From contig JASANG010001685.1 in assembly GCA_030248215.1 (NCBI GenBank), positions 124,001-188,000 of the forward strand: 64,000 bases of DNA, given 5' to 3'. Positions 37,482 through 47,392 of the stretch are shown here, one piece after another; within the stretch, counting starts at the first letter, position 1, and the number at the start of each line of letters is the position of its first letter. The stretch comes from Enoplolaimus lenunculus (Eukaryota; Nematoda; Enoplea; Enoplida; Thoracostomopsidae). The notes under the pieces were generated by a model. That model ran no database searches. It had not been told where the DNA came from and was given only the letters and a program-made list of their open reading frames with translations. The position numbers and the translations under genes are program-made.

Positions 37482-40412
37482 TTATGCCATCTTATGCTGA
37501 CTATCACGAAGCTTTTCCAATTCTCGAATTTTTTCCAATTTAGCCATACGCGCCGCTGATTTTGCGCCCAAGAGTCCACCGCCCCACGTTTTTCTGATCT
37601 ACAAACAGACACAAAACTATTTAACTTATGTTGTATTATATTGTAAAAATGACTGGAACTTTCGGTGAAATAATAAAAATGGAACTTATTATAACTTAAA
37701 ATTTTATAACAAACATATCATGTATGTCGGTCACGTTATATTCCCACGTTATCAGTAACATACCATTCAGTGTTCGAATCGCGTAGTTTCAAGCGTTCAA
37801 TGGAACGTCTGTGACCATTCCAATGCAGATATACACGTCTTTACAAAAACCATGTATGGATTAAAGGCCAGGAAATTACATTTGCTGTTCATAAATATGA
37901 TAATTTACAGATTAGAAATGTACAGTTTGGGCTTTATAAATCCAAATCTATCAGTACTTTTGTAATTATATTTTCAAGAATGGTAAAAGGATTATTTTAA
38001 GACAAAATATAAATACTTCATCGAAACGATCGTTGAAATTGGTCTTGACTGCTTCCACCAACTTCGACAATGTCGATTTGTCTTCCCTGAAACAAATTAT
38101 GTCAGTGTTTTTGGCAAAAATTTGAACAACAAACATAATAATCGTGCTGAAAAAGAGTATACCAGTTTTGTTCTACAACAAATACATTGTCTGAAGCTAA
38201 TTAGTTTACAGAAAATATAATCTACAAACCAGAAACAGAAACAAGGTTTGATTTCGATGAATCAGTGGTGAATGTCAGTAAAATCTCGAGGAGTTAACCT
38301 TGCAACATTTCATTAAATTAATAGCCGTGAACATTAAAAAATCACGACCATAACACACTGACACTGAACCTAGAATCAAAATCAAAACAAGTTAACGTAC
38401 GAATTAACCGCAGTAATCGCCAAACATGTTGCAGTTTTACGATGAACTACTGTACCGAGGCGAGCTTTTCCTTTCACAATGCAATACGGGACACCCATTT
38501 TACGACAGAGCGCAGGTAAGAAAATGACAATCTGAAATATAACTGCGTAAAAAGGCACAAACCCTGTCAACTAAAAATTTTACCACCGTACCGGAATTCA
38601 GTAGTTTGTTTGCGATCCTCCAAATCTAAAAGCGATGCAAAATCCTCTGACAAAGAGCAAAATCCTAATGTCCATCCCTGATATTATGAAAAACATTTTT
38701 AACACTCCGGAACAACTAACCTCAATCGGATCAACATCGTGCGCTATGAGTACAAGCTGGGCTTTTTTCTGTTCAATCAGCCGGGTTACTGAATTAACAC
38801 CACTGCGAACTACCGGTGGAGGCCGTGTTGGCCTATCATCCCGTCCCGCCGCACGTTCTTCAGCTCGTTCTCGCAAGCGTTGCTTTTTGTCTTTTCTCGT
38901 TTCCGGCCGATATTTTTCCAATAAACGAAACATTTCGGATGCTACAGAGAAAATAAATAAAAATAATGGATTTAAAAAATTTACAGTTCATTTGGTAAAC
39001 TCGGCTACTGCACATTTTTTTCTCAGCGGCGCCGCAAATCACGAACTTTTCATGAAATGTAATCACATATCTTTAGCATATAACGTAGCAAAGAAAATTT
39101 GTGAGTTTTTGTTAGCAAAGAAAATTTGTGAGTTTTTGTTAGCAAAATTAATGTGAACAGCGCAATATTTCAAAAACGGCATTGTCACCGGTTCACATAC
39201 CAGTCTGCCTGTCAAGTGCCATTGAAAATTGATTAATTGGAGGTGGCACTTTGAGCCGTTTATACAAAATTGCTTTCTGTCGTTGAATACGAATGTATTT
39301 AGGCCATTTGACAAATCGGCTTAAATCACGTTTAGGTTGAATATGTTGGCCTGCAAAAACACAAGTATATCAAATGAGAGCAGCTACGACGTTTAGGCAT
39401 ATCAATATATTATATCTTTAATGCTGTGCAAAAAGTTTTCGCCCACGCAGAAGGAAAAATGTAGGTACGTCCGTGCAAACATAAATGGAACACGTCACAC
39501 GTCGTGGCTTGGTTAACTTGCCAAACACATTGGTCGTTTGAAACGTTCGACGAGACACAATACTAATGCGGCCTTTGAAGGTGTAATTAAGCGAAGCGTT
39601 TTATGTTTTGTACTTAGGGGTCGAAAGGTGGATGTCCGTCCGTCCATTCGAAAAAATCTCAGGAACGGCTGAACGATTTTGATAAACTTTTTTGCTTGAA
39701 AGCCAATTATCCTTGGGGTGTTAACCTCGCATTGGGGTTTTAAAATTTTAAGCCGTTTATTAGCTACAGGCTAATTTGCATAATTAACTAAGCCTAAATT
39801 AGAACTTTCTACAAAATTTCGCTAATTATCACAGTTAGAAGCAATCTAATTTTAGCATTAAAGGTTTTTGGGTGCGTGGAATTTGCATAGACTGTTTACA
39901 AACCTCAAAAACCGATAATTGAGCTAATTATTAGAGTACAAGTAATCTAATTTCAGCAATAATGGGTTTTCGGGTGCGAGGAATCTGAATAAATGGTCTA
40001 CAAACCTTTAAAACCGATTATCGAATAGCTAGCTAATAGCTAATTTGCATATTTGCTTAATTGACAAGAAAAATTTGCATATTACGTTAATTGCTTTCGT
40101 GTGTTCGAGCTTCGCTCAATAAATGTAGTCTCACTACGACTGGTAGTACAAATTCTGATAGCGAAGAACTTTAACTATGTTAACGAATGCTCGAACATAT
40201 TGTAATACCTTGCAAAAACAAATTTTTAAATCAAAACAGCTGGATTAAGTTCCTGTATAAAACGCTTGAACAATGCTCTTGTCAATACCTATGCGAAAAT
40301 TCCTTGGTCGTTCTTCAAACAAAGGATATTTTTTCTTTTTTGTTTTTGCCTTTTTCGCAATTTGAGGAACTGCAGCAACCTTTTTGACTTTGATGGTCTT
40401 TCCCTTTTTCAT
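37482..40412 (-). CDS. RPL7A: Large-subunit ribosomal protein eL8 (L7a), complete
   Basis: Structural protein of the 60S ribosomal subunit. Six coding exons on the minus strand: 40412-40289, 39350-39201, 38941-38721, 38531-38401, 38086-38017, 37598-37482. They total 813 bp and 270 aa (266 in human), with all phases consistent. Start [11 protein letters not shown] follows nine bases after a splice acceptor at 40421, so the 5' UTR is interrupted by an intron, or that site takes a spliced leader; the sequence does not decide. Landmarks: [92 protein letters not shown], and the short C-terminal exon [19 protein letters not shown]. The gene converges on SARS1 and diverges from NDUFA8. Animal RPL7A introns often host C/D snoRNAs; none with clear boxes was found here. 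Confidence 0.97.
39590..40120. repeat. Dispersed repeat with GAGCGAAGC ends, in RPL7A intron 1
   Basis: Begins AGCGAAGCGTTTTATGTTTT and ends CGAGCTTCGCTCAATAAATG, so about nine bases are inverted. It includes GGGGTTTTAAAATTTTAAGCC, shared word for word with the 27265 copy, plus two internal repeats around GGGTTTTCGGGTGCGAGG. Confidence 0.7.
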
Positions 40413-41373
40413 TTTGGAAGGCTGCAAATCAGACAAAATATATATACGCGCATAATAAAGTACGAACACATCTCATGTTATGTCTTTATTGCTATATGTG
40501 CTAATACATGTGCAACATTAAACACAATTGCAAATGAAAGCGCAGCATGGTCCGGGTAAGAACGTTTGTTCAAAATCACGACTTTTACAATACACAACTC
40601 GGCTATCTAATAAGAATAACAAAAATGCATATACGCAAATGTAATACAATTTCTCTTACCATTATAACAAATACAATTGCCCTTTACACGGAGTTAACTA
40701 AATTATATACCTATATACTCTAGAAAAGCATGACGGTTACAACGTTCTTTGCTAAAATTTGCTTGAAAATACAATAAACATAGCCAAAGCGCAAAAGTTT
40801 AGTTTAGGCGGAAACAAAGTTTTCTTTTTAATAGATTTCATGTGAAGTAGTTAGGCTGTGTTCGCAGCCATTTAAGAATCTACAAACTAGGAAATGGGAT
40901 AATACCAATGGTTTCCGCCATAACTGATCAGGAATTAAGAAGTATTTGTCTAATATGTAGTTTTCCTTTCACCGCTCACCATAGTCATATTTGTGATTCT
41001 GCGGCATGTAAAGCAGGCTTAATTAGTCGTACTTTAACACAGAAATGTTAAATTTATGAGGTTACTTAGTGTTTTCGAGACACGTGGCGATACACAATTT
41101 TGAACTGGTCTTAGCCACCTGTCGTATTTCTACAGATTAAATAACCTGTAAATTTAAACCACTTGAGCTTTGTAGGTTGCATGCTAATTTTATGTCATAC
41201 AAAATAATTAAAACTCACTTAGTTCTGAATTTCGGTAACATGTTTAAATATTCTCTTGTAATTGACTCTTATGGCTTGTGGGTATACGCGGTGTAGCATG
41301 CGTATGTGCAGAGTGTGTAGAGTTAAGACACATACATAATCGTGCACATATACCACCAGAGGAAATTATGATA

Positions 41374-41760
41374 TCGGCCGCGTGGTGTAATGGGTAGCGC
41401 GCTTGACTCGCGAGCGAGGCCCGAGGTTCAATTCCCGGCGTGGACATATCTTTCAGAGAAATGAAGGGGAAAACCAATTATATTCGCAGTACTTCGGAGA
41501 AAGTGGTCGTCCTAACCGTGCAGTTGTGTCATGGTGGTCCCAGCGAGATGGTCGCTGTAAATTGCAGGCCCATGGATTCGGAGGAGTTTCGATCTTAACA
41601 GTTTGGCAAGTACTGCATACGGACCCGACCTTCTGGTCATATGGCCCCCGGCCCTCCCACCACCTTTACCCGGCCCTGTTACCAACGGCGAGTGATGGAT
41701 TACTTGAGCTTGCCCGCTAGATTGTCCACCGGTGTCATCAATAAACTAAACTGTGGAATG
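41374..41760 (+). mobile_element. tRNA-derived SINE of a second family
   Basis: tRNA-like head at about 41376-41447: GGCCGCGTGGTGTAATGGG (A box), CTCGCGA loop, GAGGTTCAATTCCCGG (B box), CGTGGACA. Mismatches in acceptor, anticodon and T stems argue against a working tRNA. A ~300 bp body with GGCCCCCGGCCCTCCCACC follows, ending near AATAAACTAAACTG. Confidence 0.65.
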
Positions 41761-42648
41761 TGCATTAGCTACGAATCTTTCATGATATGCGTTTTAGAAA
41801 ATTTTTTAACGATCTAATTTCAAGGCTCCTATTCGAATCCCCGACAGCCAGTAGCAGGAGAATTCTCCTAGCACGCTAAAGCTGTATAAAATTGGCTTTC
41901 GATCGCGTGGAATCCTTCACGTTAAGTGGTACCGTCGTACTACACATACGAGTTATATTCTATCACTGCGCGTTGTGTAAATGTTTCGCTTACGGTTTTG
42001 TTTAGAATTGCCCAAAACGATAAATAGATACACTAAAAGATATGTCCATTTAAATTCAACGGTTCATTTTTTAACAAATTCAACATTTGTGCCCCAAAAC
42101 GCGAGTAGTTATATACGAAATAGTAGCATGATTAGGTTCCTATGTGTTGACTTTATTTATCCAACATATTAATCTAAGACACTAATGTTCCCAGAAAATA
42201 CGGTAGTTAAGTTTTCAAAAATGCATAAAATAAACTGTGTTCATCAAGCAAAACATACCTTTTTAATAAAAGGTTATTTCCGTAAATGCGTAGCTAGTGC
42301 GTTCAAAATGTTACCGAAAGAGATAACACAGAAGTCATTTACTGTACATATAAAATTTTTATAACTCAACTGGCTCGGGATTCTTTTGTCTCGTCCTGTC
42401 ATCACTGGACTTCGCAATTGGGCCCTGTTAACAAATCTGAAGTAAAAATACCATTCTACGTCTTCTATATATCTTTTTACTGCACAAATTTTCCGTAGGC
42501 CGAATTGCTCTTTGTGTACGGTAAAACAGTTATTGATATATAAAGCAAAGCCTGAAACTTTAAAGGTATTCGGTGTGTGTGTCCGTAATACAATGCGGCT
42601 TGCGGGAACCTCAACGCTCTGATAAAACGCGGCCGGTTGTAACAGTTT

Positions 42649-43005
42649 GTAAGCATGTGAGACATGCTTGTCCGTTATGTGCACATGCAATACAGTGCAG
42701 TGCGCTGTATGTATGCTAGCTGGCAGCATACGGTCGACAAATATAGTCGACGAAAAATGCAGTTGGACAGGCGGGCTACGTGGCGCAGTGGTAGAGTGTT
42801 CGTTTAAGGATCCGTAGGCTGAGAGTTCGATCCCCGCTATAGCCCGCTTTTCCAGCTGCTTAGTAAAAAGGTCTGATGTCCCGGTTCCTACCTAGACTGA
42901 CATGGGGGCTACTCCGTGGACGCAATGACAAACTGCCGCGCTATGAGCACGGTATCCAGTCGAAAATAGGATGGACGGTCAAGGGACGACCTTGTTGAAA
43001 ATAAG
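42649..43005 (+). mobile_element. tRNA-derived SINE, copy 1 (longest)
   Basis: Contains a tRNA-like head at about 42774-42847 with an A box (TGGCGCAGTGGTAGAG) and a B box (GAGTTCGATCCCC), flanked by GGGCTA/TAGCCC acceptor-like arms, but no proper anticodon stem. It is preceded by a block with TAGCTGGCAGCATACGGTCG and followed by TTTTCCAGCTGCTTAGTAAAAA. The 3' body (about 42903-43005: CTGCCGCGCTATGAGCACGG) also occurs, inverted, at 7312-7400. Confidence 0.75.
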
Positions 43006-43010
43006 GGCAT

Positions 43011-43264
43011 GTAAGCATGTGAGACATGCTTGTCCGTTATGTGCACATGCAATATAGTGCAGTGCGCTGTATGTATGCTAGCTGGCAGCATACGGTCGAC
43101 AAATATAGTCGACGAAAAATGCAGTTGGACAGGCGGGCTACGTGGCGCAGTGGTAGAGTGTTCGTTTAAGAATCCGTAGGCTGAGAGTTCGATCCCCGCT
43201 CTAGCCCGCTTTTCCAGCTGCTTAGTTGAAAGGTCTGAAGTCCCGGTTCCTATCTTGACTGACA
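43011..43264 (+). mobile_element. tRNA-derived SINE, copy 2
   Basis: Near-identical repeat of 42649-42902, starting GTAAGCATGTGAGACATGC, 362 bp downstream in the same orientation. Only a handful of substitutions over 254 bp. It ends at GACACAG and lacks the 3' body of copy 1. Confidence 0.75.
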
Positions 43265-43369
43265 CAGTTTACTAAACAACAAGATAAGTATTATGCTGGT
43301 AAATATTAACGCAGTGGCTAAACTTATGCTAATATTTAAGATTCCCAATGACTCTTAATACACTTCAAT

Positions 43370-43500
43370 TTCCGGTGCTAATACTAAACAAACTCCAATA
43401 ATAACTCCAGCAATACTCCAGTAATAATCCAATAACACTCCAGTCCTCGGGTAACTCCTGAATCTCCTTAACTCCTAACTCCAAATAACTATATGTACTG
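43370..43500 (+). repeat. Low-complexity ACTCCAATAA repeat
   Basis: Loose repeats of ACTCC(A/T)A(A)TA upstream of NDUFA8. No gene. Confidence 0.6.
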
Positions 43501-43834
43501 AAAAAATAATTTTTATCACGATTCCGATTGTAGCTCTAGTCGGGATTGGAACTCCGTCTCCACCCTCAGTGTTACTGTTACAGGTCTGCCCATTTATTTA
43601 AAGACTTTGCAAATGAACACCCTTTGGTGCACATTATTTAGCTGCGGTTGGTTGACAAGCCGGTGACGACGGCCATGTTGCGTCAAATCCGCAAAATATT
43701 TCAGAAATAGTTTGTAATAAGTTGTCTCAAATATTTATCGCTCTTGCCTGTTACACAGGTGGCATATTATTATACATTTATGTGGCATACGTTCGCATAT
43801 TTGTAGTACAAGTAGATAGTTGAACAAAACTGCA

Positions 43835-46800
43835 ATGCCTCTTCCTAACGACACCTATTTACCAACGTATGAAGAGCTCGCTGTGCCGGAGCTAAACCTT
43901 TCAACGCCGCTTTTGCGCGCTGCTTCATTGCATTTGGGATTCTATTGTGATACTCAGTGCAAAGTACGTAAGTCAGTGATTATATTCTCTTTGTAAGTGA
44001 TTTTATGTTACTGACGAGCTTTTGTATATTTCTTACAGTGATTCATTATCAAAATACTGATGGCGAAAGATTTTCTACAAAAGGCCTGCTCGACTTTGCA
44101 GAACTATTCCAGAATAAAAAGAAAACTGTGGTCTCAGTTTGCTTCATGAGACCTGGGACTGCAGTTTGCGAACTGCAAGCCCAGTTTCCTTATTGCGAAC
44201 TGCAAGCCCAGTTTACTTATCGCGAACTGCAACCCCATTTTGCTTAATGCGAACTGGGACTTGAGTTTACTTAATGCGATCTGGGACCCCAGTTTGCTTA
44301 TTACGAACTGGAACTCCAGTTTGCTTATTGCGAACTGGAACCCCAGTTTGCATAATTAGACCTGGGACTCCAGTAGGCCTCAAGCAACCTGGGACCACAG
44401 TTTGCTCAATCCGAACTGCCACCAGGGTGTAACCGGATATCCATTTCCATTTCCGGTAAAAATTAGTGTCCGTTTTCGTTATAAGAACACATGCTTAAAA
44501 TTGGCTATAAACTACGTTGATAGCGCAATTTTTCATTACAGATATGCTGCAATTGTTTGATGTGAAATAAAAATTATGACATTTATGCAAAATGGTAAAA
44601 AAATTTCCTTGCATCCGCTATTTTTTGTTCGAAATTTTAGAAAGTCTTCTAATCACGAGCAATTCAAAATTTGCAACTGCTGTGTTTTGCTTTGGCTCGC
44701 GGTTCATATATATTAAGCGTCTATGGTAGTTGATAGGTACATATTACAAGTTGTAACTACTCACTTTTTACCATTATTTGTGTGATTCCTATGCCAGAAA
44801 TAAAATGCAGAAATTCTGCGGCGGTTTTTTAGTTTGATTTTATTATTTAACATACAATACAGAGCAGATTCGGCAAGTGTTTAAACGACAAACAGCTTTT
44901 AAAAAGCATTCAAATCTTTAATTCGAAGCATTTCATTTCCATTTTCGGTAACGTAGATATTTCGTAGTTAGTTAAATTGCAGGAATTCATGTTGTGTCGC
45001 GCGGAATACGATCATGATCCACGGAAATGTATAAAAGAAGGTGCTGAGCTGACGGCGTGTGGCATTGAATTTTTTCAAAAACTTAAAAGCCAATGCAGAG
45101 AAGAATTTGAGAAATTTGCTGATTGTGCTGAGTACCGATCCGGCGAAGGATATGTTTACCCGTATGTTTTATTTTCCTATAGTCTTACGTTTAGTGATTA
45201 AAGCTTATTCAAACGTGAAAAGTTTTAACAGCAAAAACTCGATCGTGCAATTTTTCTCGCACAACAGCTTGAAGTTCTCGCTGCTGCAAATAATTCACTG
45301 GATTTTTGTGAATTTATGCATTTATGCAAGGATCTTAAATTAGTTCAAATATTAAAGTTGTTTGATGCTTCGCAGTCCACGTCGATGGGGGTTGGACTGT
45401 AAAGCACTAGCTAGAAATCGTAGGATTTGAAAGCGTTTTCATGTAGAAAAACCCCAATAAAGCCTTCTTCATTTTGTGAAACTTTATTTTGCAGATGACA
45501 CTTTGCAGGCGCTACAGGGATATGTCAGGGTGCAACCGGAATTTCGATTCAAAACGGGTTCCGAGTCCGATTGCACAATCAATCGGAATCGGAAATTTGA
45601 CATTTTAGTTTCAGACCAGCTTGTTGTGGCAGGTGCATAAAAAATTCTGCATCATTTACCTATTACATTGTTTTAGACAAATTAACTTATCAATATTTGA
45701 TTGTATGTAGTTTAGCTAGCTTTACAGAATTATTACCGATGCCGATTAATCGGCGCATCCCTCCTGCAGATTTGTTCTAAGTCATTCGTGGAACTTGCAG
45801 CTGCAATTTATTCGTTATTAATACAAGCGAAGAATTACTTCATATATGTATAGCTTTGCAAGCCGAATTATTTATGACCATTGGCCGGCTGAGATGGGCG
45901 GTTTCGGTCTCGCCTTTCTTGAATCTTGGCGGTTTGCAAATCGAGACCAAGGAGGTGAAAAAACGATAAATAAGTGCTATTCACTGAGATGGTTCGAGTT
46001 GAACATAGGACGAGCAATGCTTTGCTCGTATTTTTGGACTAGTGGTGTATATATGTGAACCACCAAAATTGGGTGCTTGTGTTTACATCCCTCAATACTA
46101 TCACTGTTTTAATAAAAATCTCAACTGTCAACTTCCCAAAAGGGTTTATTTTACTACGTGATGACCTGGATGGCTTAGGTTTAGATTTACGCTTCAGCTT
46201 ATGCATGGGCGTGTGGAAGCAAAGAAGTGAATAAAATTGCGCGGCACAAGCAAATTGAATGAGCTTTTTACATGAATTTATCACCAAGAAATGTTTTCAT
46301 TCATATTGGCACGGACGGTCGCATATAATCCGCTTAGGTTCATTTTCATATGATTGCAACGTCTGTTAAAGTTGGAGTTGGAGATAGTTTTTTGAAAGTT
46401 TTCAAACGTTGCGTTTTTGCAACCATTTCTAAGTGATAAATAAAAAAACGAATTAAACGGCAATTATTAGTAGATAAATAATTCAAAACTTTGGTTCATT
46501 TTTGGCTGGTTGACAATTTATTACATATTGGTTACGTTTGATACTTATTGTTATCGTCTGCTATTTATTCATACAATTTCATATCCAGATTCAGAATGAA
46601 AATTATATTTATTTGCAAATACTAGCAGCTGTCAGTTACTCATCCAAGTGGCAGCTGCCAGTTTTCATTGCAAAGACTTGAACGTGTGAATGGAACTTTA
46701 AGGTAAATATCGTTAGCGGCTATTCCAGCAATTGTTAGCAATAACATTTATAATCCATGTTCTATACTAGGATTTGAAACTCTTCCATATTTATTAAAGT

Positions 46801-47392
46801 ATGCGCTAGGATTGTTAAAAAGGCAGAATATTTTGTGCTCTCTATCATCGAATCCCGTATTTGATATTAAGTTTCAGTCCACTTACCTTTATTGTTATTT
46901 TAGATGTCGCAAACTACAAAGAGTGTTCGATTTTTGCATGCTCGACAAGTTGGGTATTAAGAAGCCGCCGTTTGGTTACTATTCGCGGCCACATGTGCAT
47001 CATTCTGAGCGTCCAAAACCAGAATTGCCACATAGGCGGGATTACCAAGCTGAAGTATATATATTGTTTGATGTTGCGAAACTTTTTTGGTATATATTCA
47101 AAAGCCTATTGCCAAAAGTTGAACAGATTTAAATAATTATTTGCTGTTGTAAAAATGCATTTCACGACATGTGAGCAATTTTACTGGTCTCATGTAAAGT
47201 CGATGGTGTTGTTCTTTAGTAGTTTCATGTCAAATGTATTACCACCACTAACATACTTCTGTAGAAACTTTTTTGGATTTTAAGGCGAAAGAGAAGCTAA
47301 AAGAACTACCTGCCAACACAGAATTGTCGAGAGACTATAGACGTTATATTTCTGCTGATCCTGGCATGGATGTTGGGTTTGGTGGAAAATAG
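43835..47392 (+). CDS. NDUFA8: NADH dehydrogenase (complex I) accessory subunit NDUFA8, complete
   Basis: Accessory subunit of respiratory complex I that sits on the intermembrane-space side of the inner membrane and is imported by the MIA40 disulfide relay. Four exons: 43835-43963, 44983-45161, 46904-47054, 47285-47392. Total 567 bp and 188 aa (172 in human). Landmarks: YLPTYEELAVPEL near the N-terminus, HLGFYCDTQCKEFMLCR, DPRKCIKEG, CGIEFFQKLKSQC, then the CX9C pairs CREEFEKFADC and CRKLQRVFDFC followed by MLDKLGI, and a C-terminal region with HHSERPKPELP. The first cysteine pair reads CX10C, one residue longer than in human. Intron 1 contains a 27 bp tandem array and a GTTTCC-type MITE. 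Intron 2 contains a GATTCC-type MITE end. The next gene, tafazzin, is convergent 2.6 kb downstream. Confidence 0.95.
44148..44418 (+). repeat. 27 bp tandem array in NDUFA8 intron 1
   Basis: About ten units of GCGAACTGGGACCCCAGTTT followed by GCTTATT. Each unit holds a small palindrome (AACTGG...CCAGTT), so the array could fold into a series of hairpins. Confidence 0.88.

Larger units (their letters stand above)
40422..43834. other. RPL7A-NDUFA8 intergenic region
   Basis: Divergent promoters should lie here. It holds two SINE families and the low-complexity block. 40422-41370 (RPL7A 5' side) and 41770-42640 show nothing I can name. Confidence 0.55.

Noticed and set aside
42774-42847. tRNA-like sequences here, at 43137-43206, 57985-58070 and 41376-41447 as working tRNA genes
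   Set aside because: A and B boxes are good, but anticodon and other stems do not pair, and each is embedded in a longer repeated unit; they are SINE heads.
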